Below are positions 50,048 through 58,540 of a stretch of 64,000 bases of DNA, piece by piece. Source of the stretch: NP936 sp002726085. GTDB taxonomy: Bacteria; Acidobacteriota; Vicinamibacteria; Vicinamibacterales; UBA8438. The stretch is taken from the NCBI GenBank assembly GCA_036012905.1, contig DASCQF010000104.1, forward strand, positions 62,001 to 126,000, read 5' to 3'. Numbering within the stretch: the stretch's first letter is position 1; each line of letters starts with the position of its first letter. Under the pieces are notes generated by a model. That model saw nothing but the letters and a program-made list of their open reading frames with translations. It ran no database searches and was not told the DNA's origin. The position numbers and the translations under genes were made by a program.

Positions 50048-50932
50048 TCATTGGCCGCCAAGTTCCGCGTAGACGGCTGTCAGGAATCGTTGCGGGTCGC
50101 CCCATTTGCCGCTGAACTCTCGGGTCGGGTCGGCGGAGACGACCTGATCGTAGCTCCGGCCCTGCTCGACGAGCTCTCGCACACGGTCGCTGACGGTGAT
50201 CACCATGTCGCGAAACTCGATGACGTCATCGCGCGTCGACACCACGCCATGGCCTGGCACGATTTTCGTGTTTGCTCCCGCCATGCCGGCCACGATGCCC
50301 AGCGCTTCAATCGTGCCCGCCAGCGTGCCTCCGTTGTTGCGGTCGATCACCGGAAACGCCACGGTTCGGAACATGTCTCCCGTGTGGATGACGTCCGAGT
50401 CCTTGAAATGGATGATACTGTCGCCGTCGGTGTGCGCGGGCGGCACCGGAACGATGTGCACCTCCTCGCCGTTCAGGTGAATCGTGACGTCCTCGCTGTA
50501 GGTCAGCACCGGCAGCGCGGCTTCCGGCTGCGTTGCGGCCAGTCGGAGCCGGACCCGATCCTGCGCCAGGATCGGCACACCCCGGTTGCCGAAATTCTCG
50601 TTCCCCCCGGTGTGGTCGGGATGCACATGCGTGTTGATGAGCCACTTGATCTCGGCAGTGGAGAGGCCCCGAATCGTCTCGACAATGCGGTCGGTCAGTG
50701 GCGCGTACTGGTCGTCGATCATGATGACACCGTCGTCGCCGACCGAGAGACCGATGTTACCGCCACGCCCCTCCAGATAATGGACGGTGCCGGCGACATG
50801 ATGCGTAGAGAGCCCGACCGCCGCCCAGTCCACGTTGCCGCGCTGGGCACCGACGGCGTTAGCGACTACAAGGATCGCCACGGCCGCAAAGGCGAGTGAC
50901 ACGACGTAGCGAAGGAGTGACCTGGTCTTCAT
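50048..50932 (-). CDS. secreted MBL-fold hydrolase
   Basis: 294 aa from ATG 50932, preceded by GAAGGGAAGG. Signal peptide YVVSLAFAAVAILVVANAVGAQ. Metal ligands: NTHVHPDHTGG (H-x-H-x-D-H), PAHTDGDSIIHF, GDMF and PGHG. It resembles the exported class B beta-lactamase/quinoprotein relay-type MBL proteins without a lactamase-specific feature, so the substrate is unknown. The 5' leader carries the heptamer array at 50944. Confidence 0.88.
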   Translation of the reverse strand: MKTRSLLRYVVSLAFAAVAILVVANAVGAQRGNVDWAAVGLSTHHVAGTVHYLEGRGGNIGLSVGDDGVIMIDDQYAPLTDRIVETIRGLSTAEIKWLINTHVHPDHTGGNENFGNRGVPILAQDRVRLRLAATQPEAALPVLTYSEDVTIHLNGEEVHIVPVPPAHTDGDSIIHFKDSDVIHTGDMFRTVAFPVIDRNNGGTLAGTIEALGIVAGMAGANTKIVPGHGVVSTRDDVIEFRDMVITVSDRVRELVEQGRSYDQVVSADPTREFSGKWGDPQRFLTAVYAELGGQ

Positions 50933-50943
50933 GACCTTCCCTT

Positions 50944-50970
50944 CATGGTGCATGGTGCACGGTGCATGGT
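50944..50970 (+). repeat. CATGGTG heptamer array
   Basis: CATGGTG, CATGGTG, CACGGTG, CATGGT: four seven-base units twelve bases before the MBL start codon, hence in its 5' leader. Confidence 0.7.
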
Positions 50971-51132
50971 CCGAGGTGGCGAATCGATACTGCCTATCAT
51001 AACGGAACATCGGCGCCAATGCCCCCAGGCCGGACACCGGGGAAGACACCGCCCGAAAGCGCGAGAAAGTTCCGGAACTAGTGTAGGATCGGCGCTTAGC
51101 CCTGGAAGTGAGCTGACCCTACGAGAAGCCGG

Positions 51133-53565
51133 ATGCGCACGGTCTTCCTGCTGGCTGTTGGAGCGTTGGCGACTGCGCCGAACGCGTCCGGTCCGGTGCA
51201 GGCGGCCGCGGAGGCGCAGCAGACGGCGGGCAGTGCCATCTCTGCCGAGCGCGCTCTCCTCGAGCGCTACTGCGTTACCTGTCATAACCAACGTCTCCGG
51301 ACTGCCGATCTCGAGCTCGAAACGGTCGACGTAACCGACGTCGCGGCCCATCCCGAGGTCTGGGAAAAGGTCGTACGAAAGCTGCGGGCGGGAGCCATGC
51401 CGCCGGCGCCTCGACCGCGGCCTGACGCCGTGACCTACAACGAGTTCACCGTATGGCTCGAGACCGAGCTCGATCGGGCGGCCGCGGCTCGGCCAGACCC
51501 GGGACGGACCGACACCTTCCACCGACTCAACCGAAGCGAGTATCACAACGTCATCCGCGACCTGCTCGCGCTGGAGGTCGACGTGGCGGCTCTGCTGCCG
51601 GCCGACGACGGCAGCTACGGTTTCGACAACATCGCGGGCGTGCTGGGTATGTCGCCGACGTTGCTCGAACGGTATCTCTCGGCCGCCAAGACAATCAGCC
51701 GTCTCGCGGTTGGTACCCCCGCGCTCTCGCCGACGGCCGAGACGTTCCGTCTGGCGACGGACCTGACGCAGGATGAGCGCGTGGACGGGTTGCCGCTCGG
51801 CACTCGCGGCGGCACGCGGCTCGAGTTCACCTTTCCCGAGGACGCCGAGTACACGTTTCGCGTGCGGCTGGGCCGTGACGCCAGTGGCACGCTGAAGACG
51901 TTCGATACACCGCACCAGCTCGAGGTAAGCCTCGACGGCGAGCCGATCCAGACCTTCGTCGTCGGCGAGCCGCCGCCCGACGGGGCGGAGCGGCGCAGCC
52001 CCGAGTATCGTGAGCATCTCGCGCGTCAGCGGGTCATCGACGAGGGGTGGGAGGTCCGGGCACCGGTGCGGGCCGGTCCGCACACCCTGCAGGTGACGTT
52101 TCACCAGAAGACCTCAGCTTATGCGGAAACGCTGCGTCGGCCGTTTCTCCGGCCCTATACGAGCATCACCGGTGGCGATACGCGGTATCAGCCCTATGTC
52201 GGTAGCGTCACGATCGCCGGGCCCTTCGAGGCGAGCGGTGCGCGGCCGGTCGACGAGACACCAAGCCGCCGGCGCATCTTCGTGTGTCAGCCTGCGGGCG
52301 GCGACACCGAGGACGAGTCGCGGTGCGCCCGTCAGATCTTCTCGACGTTGGCGCGGCGCGCCTATCGCCGGCCGGTGACCGAGCGCGATCTCGGTGTGCT
52401 GCTCGGCTTCTACGACGAAGGTCAGGCGGCGGGCGGGTTCGAGGTCGGCATCGAGCTGGGGCTCAGGCGGCTGCTCGCGAGCCCGGAGTTCCTGTTTCGT
52501 GTCGAGCGCGACCCGGCAGATGTCGAACCTGGCGCCCCCTACCGCATCAACGATCTCGAGCTGGCTTCGCGGCTCTCGTTCTTCCTGTGGAGCAGCATTC
52601 CGGATGAGCAGCTGCTCGACGCGGCTGTCGGCGGGACCCTGCACCAACCGGAGGTGCTCGAGGCCCAGGCCCGACGGATGCTGGCCGATACGCGCGCCGA
52701 CGCGCTGGTCGACAACTTCGCCGGGCAGTGGCTCTATTTGCGCAACGTACGGGCATTGACACCGGATGAAGACCGGTTCCCGGACTTCGGAGAGGCGCTG
52801 CGGCGGGCGTTCCAGCGGGAAACGGAGCTGTTCTTCGAGTCGATCCTGCGCGAAGACCGCGGCGTGCTCGAGTTCCTGACAGCCGACTACACCTTCGTCA
52901 ACGAGCGCCTTGCCCGGCACTACGATATCCCCAACATCTACGGGAGCCATTTTCGGCGGATCACCTTGCCCGACGACACGCGACGTGGTCTGCTCGGTCA
53001 CGGAAGCATCTTGGCGGCCACGGCGTATCCGACAAGGACTTCGCCGGTACGGCGGGGAAAATGGGTGCTCGAGAATCTGCTCGGTACGCCGCCGCCGCAG
53101 CCACCGCCCAACGTACCGGCACTCGAGGCGACGACCGGGGCCGGTGGGACGATGTCGATGCGCGAGGCGATGGAGCAGCACCGGAGAAACCCGGTCTGCG
53201 CCAGCTGTCACCGCGTCATGGACCCGCCCGGATTTGCTCTGGAGCAGTTCGACGCCGTGGGGCGCTTCCGCACCCGGAGTGAATCGAACACGCCGATCGA
53301 CGCTTCGGGCATGTTGCCGGACGGGACCACCTTCGAAGGCGTGGCGGGGCTGCGGGAGGCGCTGCTGAGCCGCCCGAATCTGTTCGTCACCACGCTGACG
53401 GAGAGGCTGCTGACCTATGCGCTTGGCCGCGGTGTCGAGTACTACGACGCGCCGGCGATCCGCGCGATCACCCGCGCGGGGGCCCGAGACGGATACCGTT
53501 TCTCGTCGCTCATCCTGGGCATCATCGAGAGCCCGCCGTTCCAGTTGCGGAGGACCCAGCAATGA
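51133..53565 (+). CDS. DUF1587/1595/1592/1588/1585 secreted cytochrome
   Basis: 810 aa. Signal peptide VFLLAVGALATAPNASG. Haem motif CVTCH, then RKLRAGAMPPAPRPRPD; FHRLNRSEYHNVIRDLLALEV (DUF1587); VCQPAGGDTEDESRCARQIFSTLARRAYRRPVTE (DUF1595); INDLELASRLSFFLWSSIPDE and FLTADYTFVNERLARHYDI (DUF1592); RTSPVRRGKWVLENLL, CASCH, MDPPGFALEQFDAVGRF (DUF1588); LTYALGRGVEYYDAPAIR (DUF1585). It differs from the copy at 35150 by a longer beta-rich insertion (FHQKTSAYAETL) before the C-terminal half. Overlaps the next gene by ATGA. Confidence 0.94.
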   Translation: MRTVFLLAVGALATAPNASGPVQAAAEAQQTAGSAISAERALLERYCVTCHNQRLRTADLELETVDVTDVAAHPEVWEKVVRKLRAGAMPPAPRPRPDAVTYNEFTVWLETELDRAAAARPDPGRTDTFHRLNRSEYHNVIRDLLALEVDVAALLPADDGSYGFDNIAGVLGMSPTLLERYLSAAKTISRLAVGTPALSPTAETFRLATDLTQDERVDGLPLGTRGGTRLEFTFPEDAEYTFRVRLGRDASGTLKTFDTPHQLEVSLDGEPIQTFVVGEPPPDGAERRSPEYREHLARQRVIDEGWEVRAPVRAGPHTLQVTFHQKTSAYAETLRRPFLRPYTSITGGDTRYQPYVGSVTIAGPFEASGARPVDETPSRRRIFVCQPAGGDTEDESRCARQIFSTLARRAYRRPVTERDLGVLLGFYDEGQAAGGFEVGIELGLRRLLASPEFLFRVERDPADVEPGAPYRINDLELASRLSFFLWSSIPDEQLLDAAVGGTLHQPEVLEAQARRMLADTRADALVDNFAGQWLYLRNVRALTPDEDRFPDFGEALRRAFQRETELFFESILREDRGVLEFLTADYTFVNERLARHYDIPNIYGSHFRRITLPDDTRRGLLGHGSILAATAYPTRTSPVRRGKWVLENLLGTPPPQPPPNVPALEATTGAGGTMSMREAMEQHRRNPVCASCHRVMDPPGFALEQFDAVGRFRTRSESNTPIDASGMLPDGTTFEGVAGLREALLSRPNLFVTTLTERLLTYALGRGVEYYDAPAIRAITRAGARDGYRFSSLILGIIESPPFQLRRTQQ

Positions 53566-54920
53566 TTATCAGGAAGCTGTCGCTGCCACGCCGGACGTTT
53601 CTGCGCGGGGTGGGTGCTACCGTGGCGTTGCCGTTCCTCGACGCGATGGTGCCGGCGCTGTCGTCGCTGTCGGTGACGGCCAGGGCCGCCGCGAACCCGG
53701 TGCGACGACTCGGGTTCGTCTATATCCCAAACGGCGCCGTCATGCAGCAGTGGACACCGGCCGAGGTCGGGTCCGAGTTCGAGTTGTCGCCGACGCTGAG
53801 CCCGCTCGCGCCGTACCGCGACCAGTTGACGGTCGTGAGCGGGCTGGCGCACGGTCAGGCCGAGCCGCTCGGCGACGGGAACGGCGAGCACTCGCGGGCC
53901 AGCGCTACATGGCTGAACGGCGTGCATCCGAAGCAGACCGAAGGGTCGGACGTCCAGGCGGGGATTACCGCCGACCAACTTGCCGCGCAGGCACTCGGCC
54001 GCGACACCCCGCTGCCGTCTCTGGAGCTGGCGATCGATCTGGACGGGCTCGTGGGCAACTGCGAGAACGGGTACAGCTGTGTCTACCTGAACACGGTCGC
54101 CTGGCGCTCGCCGACGACGCCGCTGCCGATGGAGAACAACCCGCGCGTCGTCTTCGAGCGGTTGTTCGGTGATGGTGGCACCACCGAGCAGCGGGTGGCC
54201 GAAATGCGGCGGGACCGCAGCATTCTCGATTCGGTGACCGACGATCTCGCCGCGCTCGAGCGCGACATCGGTGTCGGCGATCGCGCTCGGCTCGACCAGT
54301 ATCTCGACGCCATACGCGCTCTGGAGCGCCGGATTCAACTGGCCGAGGCGCAGAGCGCCGACGCGGAGCTACCCGAGCTGGCGCGTCCGGTCGGCATTCC
54401 CGACACCTTCGAGGACCATGTCAAGCTGATGTTCGACCTGCTCTCGCTCGCCTACCAGGCCGACATCACACGTGTCTTCACGTTCATGCTCGGTCGCGAG
54501 CTGGGTGGACGGACCTATCCGCACCTGGGCGTGCCCGACCCGCACCACGGCCTGTCCCATCATCGTAACGACCCGGAGAAGCTGGACAAGCTGGCACGCA
54601 TCAACACGTATCATCTTGGGCTGTTCACCCATTTCCTGGAGAGCCTCCAGACGACGCCGGATGGGGACGGGTCGTTGCTGGACCACTCGATGGTGCTCTA
54701 CGGTGGTGGGCTCGGCGACAGCAATGACCACGCGCATTTCGACCTCCCGGAGCTCGTGGTCGGTGGCGGCGCGGTTCGTCTCGAGGGTGGCCGGCATCTG
54801 CAGTATCCGAAGGACACCCCGATGACCAACCTGCTCCTGAGCATGCTCGACAAGGCCGGACTGTCGGCGGAGGACCTTGGGGACAGCACCGGCCGGATCA
54901 AGGAGCTGGCCGAGCTATGA
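53562..54920 (+). CDS. DUF1552 (HXXSHH) protein, Tat-exported
   Basis: 452 aa, start ATG 53562 inside the preceding stop. Twin-arginine signal LPRRTFLRGVGATVALPFLDAM. Blocks: LGFVYIPNGAVMQQWTP, GNGEHSRASATWLNG, NTVAWRSPTTPLPMENNPRVVFERLFG, DQYLDAIRALERRIQ, DPHHGLSHHRNDPEKLDKLARI (signature) and HSMVLYGGGLGDSNDHAHFDLP. It is closest to the copy at 1090 in the N-terminal region. It is coupled at both ends, so the operon produces the three proteins together. Confidence 0.95.
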   Translation: MIIRKLSLPRRTFLRGVGATVALPFLDAMVPALSSLSVTARAAANPVRRLGFVYIPNGAVMQQWTPAEVGSEFELSPTLSPLAPYRDQLTVVSGLAHGQAEPLGDGNGEHSRASATWLNGVHPKQTEGSDVQAGITADQLAAQALGRDTPLPSLELAIDLDGLVGNCENGYSCVYLNTVAWRSPTTPLPMENNPRVVFERLFGDGGTTEQRVAEMRRDRSILDSVTDDLAALERDIGVGDRARLDQYLDAIRALERRIQLAEAQSADAELPELARPVGIPDTFEDHVKLMFDLLSLAYQADITRVFTFMLGRELGGRTYPHLGVPDPHHGLSHHRNDPEKLDKLARINTYHLGLFTHFLESLQTTPDGDGSLLDHSMVLYGGGLGDSNDHAHFDLPELVVGGGAVRLEGGRHLQYPKDTPMTNLLLSMLDKAGLSAEDLGDSTGRIKELAEL

Positions 54921-56341
54921 CGTCCTGCGCCATCCGGGCGGTGCTCGTCTGGCTGAGTCTGTCCGCCGTAGCCTGGGCGCAGGCGGACGTGCCGCTCATC
55001 GACGCGGTGCGTGAGGGCGACCTGGCCCAACTGCAGGCATTGCTCGCCCAGCAGGCAGACCCGAACACGGCGGATGCCGACGGCTCGACGGCGCTGCATT
55101 GGGCGGCGCATCGGGATGACCGCGTCGCGGCGGAGCTGCTTCTGCGCGCGGGCGCCCGGGTCGGGGCCGCGAACCGCTATGGCGCGACCGCCCTGCTGAC
55201 GGCTGCCACGAACGGCAGCGCCCCGATGCTCGAGCTACTGCTCGAGGCAGGGGCCGACCCGAATGCCGGCCTGCCGGAGGGCGAGTCTCCGTTGATGCGA
55301 ACTGCCCGCGCCGGAAGGGCGGACGCTGTCGAGGTGTTGCTCGCACGCGGCGCCGATGTTGAGGCCCAGGAGGACTGGCGAGCGCAGACGGCGCTGATGT
55401 GGGCCACGGTCGAGGGAAACACGGCGGCAGTGCAGGCGCTGATCGCGGGGGGCGCCGACGTGCACGCGCGCTCCAGGGGTGGGTTCACGCCATTGCTGTT
55501 CGCGGTGCGCCACAACCAGCAGGACACCGCGCGCGCACTGGTGGCCGCCGGGGCCGACGTCGACGATCAGCTGCCGAGCGGCCTGAGCGCCCTGGCGCTT
55601 GCGACCCTCAATGCGCATTACGACCTCGGAGTCTGGCTGCTCGAGCAGGGCGCCGACCCGAATGCCGATGAGCAGGGGTGGACCGCGCTGCACCAGTTGG
55701 TCTGGGCGCGTCGACCGAATCTGGGCTTCAACAACCCGGCGCCGATACCGACTGGGTTGATCTCCGACCTGGCGTTTGTCGAGGCGCTTGCGTCGCACGG
55801 CGCCGACCTCGATGCTGTTGAAACGAAAGAGCCGGGCGGCGCTGACGGCTCCGGGGGGCCCTACGGGTATCGCAACGAGTTGAACCGCGTAGGAGCCACG
55901 CCGTTTCTGCTTGCGACCAAGGCGGCCGATGTCGAGCTGATGCGGCTGTTGGTGCGGCTCGGCGTAAATCCGTTGCTGCCGAACGAGGACCGTACGACGC
56001 CGTTGATGGTCGCGGCCGGGGTCGGCATCTGGGCGGTAGGCGAGAGTCCCGGGACGAACGCAGAGGCGCTCGACGCTGTCAAGCTGATGCTCGAGCTGGG
56101 TGACGTCGTCACCACCGTCGACGCCAACGGTGACACCGCACTGCACGGTGCGGTCATCCGGGGCTCGGAACCGCTGGTGCGGTTCCTCGTAGCCCAGGGC
56201 GCCGACCTCGAGGCGGCCAATAAGAAAGGCTGGACGCCCCTGACGATCGCCGAGGGTGTCTTCTACTCCAACACCGGAAAGCGCTGGCCCGAGATGGAGA
56301 AGCTCTTGCTCGAACTCGGAGCCCGCCGTCGCGCGCCGTAG
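54917..56341 (+). CDS. secreted ankyrin-repeat protein
   Basis: 474 aa, ATG 54917 overlaps the DUF1552 stop. Signal peptide IRAVLVWLSLSAVAWAQ. Ankyrin repeats: VREGDLAQLQALLAQQADPN, GSTALHWAAHRDDRVAAELLL, GATALLTAATNGSAPMLELLL, GESPLMRTARAGRADAVEVLL, AQTALMWATVEGNTAAVQALI, GFTPLLFAVRHNQQDTARAL. It has the same layout as the protein at 39149, including an insertion before LNRVGATPFLLATK, but no C-terminal cysteine tail. The strict coupling with DUF1592 and DUF1552 is the best evidence that the three work together. Confidence 0.93.
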   Translation: MTSCAIRAVLVWLSLSAVAWAQADVPLIDAVREGDLAQLQALLAQQADPNTADADGSTALHWAAHRDDRVAAELLLRAGARVGAANRYGATALLTAATNGSAPMLELLLEAGADPNAGLPEGESPLMRTARAGRADAVEVLLARGADVEAQEDWRAQTALMWATVEGNTAAVQALIAGGADVHARSRGGFTPLLFAVRHNQQDTARALVAAGADVDDQLPSGLSALALATLNAHYDLGVWLLEQGADPNADEQGWTALHQLVWARRPNLGFNNPAPIPTGLISDLAFVEALASHGADLDAVETKEPGGADGSGGPYGYRNELNRVGATPFLLATKAADVELMRLLVRLGVNPLLPNEDRTTPLMVAAGVGIWAVGESPGTNAEALDAVKLMLELGDVVTTVDANGDTALHGAVIRGSEPLVRFLVAQGADLEAANKKGWTPLTIAEGVFYSNTGKRWPEMEKLLLELGARRRAP

Positions 56342-56373
56342 ACTCGGTGGCCTGACGACCAGGGGACATGGCA

Positions 56374-56398
56374 AAGGCCGAGCAAAGCGCTCGACCTT
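56374..56398 (+). terminator. hairpin after the ankyrin operon
   Basis: AAGGCCGAGC / GCTCGACCTT with one mismatch and loop AAAGC, 33 bases after the stop. Confidence 0.5.
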
Positions 56399-56414
56399 CG
56401 TCGTTGCCTTCCTC

Positions 56415-56440
56415 CGGTAGCAAGGCCCTTCAGGGCCGCA
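56415..56440 (+). repeat. R2 hairpin repeat (copy c)
   Basis: GGTAGCAAGGCCCTTCAGGGCCGCAA, identical over 24 bases to copy b at 10403. It lies between converging genes. Confidence 0.85.
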
Positions 56441-56450
56441 ATCTTCAGTC

Positions 56451-56816
56451 CTACTTCGCCAGCTCGAGCGTCGAGACCTCGAGCAGCAGTTCGCCGCCCT
56501 CCTCGCTGGTTTCGCCTGTCGCACGGACTTGCTTGGCCATCAGCTCGGCGAGCGCGTCGGCGTTGCTGGAACCCCAATCACCAGTGATCTTGTAGAGCCC
56601 GTCATCGGTCATGATGCCGATTGGGTCGCCGTTCAGCGCGCAGCGCACCATGCAGGCGACATGCTCGTCGCTCGGCTCGGCACCGCCCATCGCAGCACAT
56701 CCCGCCTCGACCAGCATTCCGGTAATCGTCTCCTCGGCGGTGACCGCCGAGGTCGTCATGAACGCTAGCGCGACCATGAACACCGCTGCCAACGCGATCA
56801 GCACAGACTTCTGCAT
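56451..56816 (-). CDS. small secreted Cys-containing protein
   Basis: 121 aa. Signal peptide VLIALAAVFMVALAFMTTSAVTA. The short mature part holds ITGMLVEAGCAAMGGAEPSDEHVACMVRCALNGDPIGIMTDDGLYKITGDWG, with Cys residues in C-x15-C-x3-C spacing and a PIGIMTDDG block; this pattern recurs in small periplasmic proteins of unknown function. A role as a metal or thiol protein is suggested only by the cysteines. It sits apart, between the ankyrin operon and the PAL-like gene. Confidence 0.75.
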   Translation of the reverse strand: MQKSVLIALAAVFMVALAFMTTSAVTAEETITGMLVEAGCAAMGGAEPSDEHVACMVRCALNGDPIGIMTDDGLYKITGDWGSSNADALAELMAKQVRATGETSEEGGELLLEVSTLELAK

Positions 56817-56945
56817 TGCATTTCTCTCCCCTGAATCCGGTGTGCACCCTAGGTATACGTCTGACAGATGTGGCTGTCAAGGCGGGCTGCTAGAGCCGGA
56901 GTGGTACAATGCCAGCTTCATGGAAGCACTTCCCGAGGAGTCGCC

Positions 56946-57914
56946 ATGCTGACACTCGCAGGTCGCGTTGCCCGGACGCTTGTACCCGTCGTCGCCATCA
57001 CGCTGGGGGTCACGACCTTCGCCGGCGCCCAGGTGCTGGACGCGCCGGATCCGGCGCAGATGGAGGACGCGCCGGATCTCGGGTACCGGCCCGTTCCGCA
57101 CGGGCTGCAGATTCCGGACAACATGGAGATGGGCGCACCGTCCAGCGTCGTCTGGACCTCCCGGAACCACCTGGTGGTCTTCAATCGCGGGCCGCATCCC
57201 CTGATGGAGTTCGACGCGGACGGCCGATTCGTCCGGGCGTGGGGTCAGGGGGACTACGTCAGGCCGCATGGCATGCGTCTCGACCCGGACGGCAACATCT
57301 GGACGACGGACGTCAATGGCCACACGGTGCGGAAGATGAACCTGGAGGGCGAGGTCCTGCTGACCATCGGCACCCAGGGGCAGGCCGGCGACGCGAGCGA
57401 CGGTCTGCTGAACGAGCCGACCGACCTGACGATCAATGCCGCCGGCGAGATCTTCGTCCTGGTCGGCCACGGCCGCGGCGAGCCGCGTCTGCTGAAGTTC
57501 GATCGCACCGGCAAGCTGATGACGTCGTGGGGCGGTCCCGGAACGGCGCCGGGCAAGTTCGATACCCCGCATTCGATCGTCGTCGATCAAGCGGGACTCC
57601 TCTACGTCGCCGACCGGCAGAACCGGCGGGTCCAGATCTTCGACGACGAAGGCACATACATCAAGGAATGGGCCTACAAGGGTCTGCCGTGCGGGCTCCA
57701 CATTCACTCAGACCAGCAGATGTACTTGGCGAGCGGGTTCGCAGGAGAGATTCTCAGGCTCGACGGGAACGGCAAGGCGCTCGGCCGCACCGGCCAGCCC
57801 GGCAAGGGGCTCGGAGAGTTCGGAGAGGCGCACTACATGACGATGGCGCCGAACGGAGACATCTGGGTCGCCGACACCGTCAGGCCCGCGCTGCACAAGT
57901 TCGTCAGCAAGTAG
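56946..57914 (+). CDS. PAL-like NHL beta-propeller (peptidyl-amidoglycolate lyase family)
   Basis: 322 aa from ATG 56946, with GAGGAG five bases upstream. Signal peptide LVPVVAITLGVTTFAGAQ. Six NHL blades follow. The chain tracks the lyase half of peptidylglycine amidating enzyme: RPHGMRLDPDGNIWTTDVNGHTV, NEPTDLTINAAGEIFVL, SWGGPGTAPGKFDTPHSIVVD, GLLYVADRQNRRVQIF, and AHYMTMAPNGDIWVADT. The three His (in RPHG, TPHS and EAHY) stand where the catalytic-zinc ligands of PAL lie. PAL cleaves a hydroxyglycine extension to leave an amide; here the role is inferred and a partner PHM-like enzyme is encoded three times in the window. Confidence 0.85.
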   Translation: MLTLAGRVARTLVPVVAITLGVTTFAGAQVLDAPDPAQMEDAPDLGYRPVPHGLQIPDNMEMGAPSSVVWTSRNHLVVFNRGPHPLMEFDADGRFVRAWGQGDYVRPHGMRLDPDGNIWTTDVNGHTVRKMNLEGEVLLTIGTQGQAGDASDGLLNEPTDLTINAAGEIFVLVGHGRGEPRLLKFDRTGKLMTSWGGPGTAPGKFDTPHSIVVDQAGLLYVADRQNRRVQIFDDEGTYIKEWAYKGLPCGLHIHSDQQMYLASGFAGEILRLDGNGKALGRTGQPGKGLGEFGEAHYMTMAPNGDIWVADTVRPALHKFVSK

Positions 57915-57936
57915 AGCCTTCGAAGCGTTCCAGATT

Positions 57937-58500
57937 ATGTCAGGGCTCGTCGGCCGCCCGGCCGTGCCCTTTGCCTTGTGCGACGCCCGTGGGCGGGAGC
58001 ATCGGCTCGAAGACTACAGCGGCCGGTGGCTGCTGCTGATGTTCCACCGGCATCTGTTCTGACTGCCGTGCCGCCGACACTTGTTGCAGTTGCAGCAAGC
58101 GCGACAGGAACTCGATCGGCTCGAGATCCAGCCGCTCGTCATTACCTTCGAAGGACGGGACGAGGCCCGCGCGTATCTGGACGAGACCGGCTTGCTCTGG
58201 CCATTGCTGGTAGACGCCGACCGGCGGCTCTTCCGAGCCTACGGCATGCACAAGGCCAGGCTCCGCCACCTGTGGGGTCTTGGCACCATCCTGGCCTATG
58301 GTCGTGAGGCGCTCGGCGGCCGGTTTCCACGGATGCCACGGGCCGACACCGCACAACAGGGCGGCAATGTGCTGGTCGACCCGGCCGGAATCGTGCGGTT
58401 CCATCATGTCGGTCGCGGTCCAGCCGACCGGCCTCAGGTGGGCGCCATCCTGGCTGCCCGGCGTGCGGGACAGGTAAAGGAATCGCAGCCAACGGCGTAG
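57937..58500 (+). CDS. peroxiredoxin-like selenoprotein (AhpC/TSA superfamily), TGA read as Sec
   Basis: 187 aa if the in-frame TGA at 58060-58062 is decoded as selenocysteine (Sec42). The frame is unbroken on both sides. Upstream: MSGLVGRPAVPFALCDARG and GRWLLLMFHRHLF. Downstream: LPCRRHLLQLQQARQELDRL, then IQPLVITFEGRDEARAYLDETGLLWPLLVDADRRLFRAYGM and GGNVLVDPAGIVRFHHVGRGPADRPQVGAIL, all typical of the peroxiredoxin-like (AhpC/TSA) group. The TGA falls exactly where the first Cys of the redox motif C-x-x-C is expected, giving Sec-Leu-Pro-Cys. A hairpin with SECIS geometry follows (58080). Without recoding, the gene would be a 41-codon fragment. Confidence 0.82.
58080..58099 (+). promoter_or_regulatory. 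candidate bacterial SECIS element
   Basis: Stem CTTGTTGC / GCAGCAAG (eight pairs, one U-G) with apical loop AGTT. It lies inside the coding sequence; 25 bases separate the TGA from the loop, and G is the second loop base, both in keeping with published rules for bacterial SECIS elements. Confidence 0.65.
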
Positions 58501-58540
58501 TACCCCATGGGTACAGGCGCTACCGAAGCGGAGGGGTTTG

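Noticed and set aside
48393..50072. 559-codon plus-strand frame across the repeat block and the ferredoxin reductase gene
   Set aside because: The first third is GC-rich tandem repeat and the rest is antisense to a conserved flavoprotein gene.
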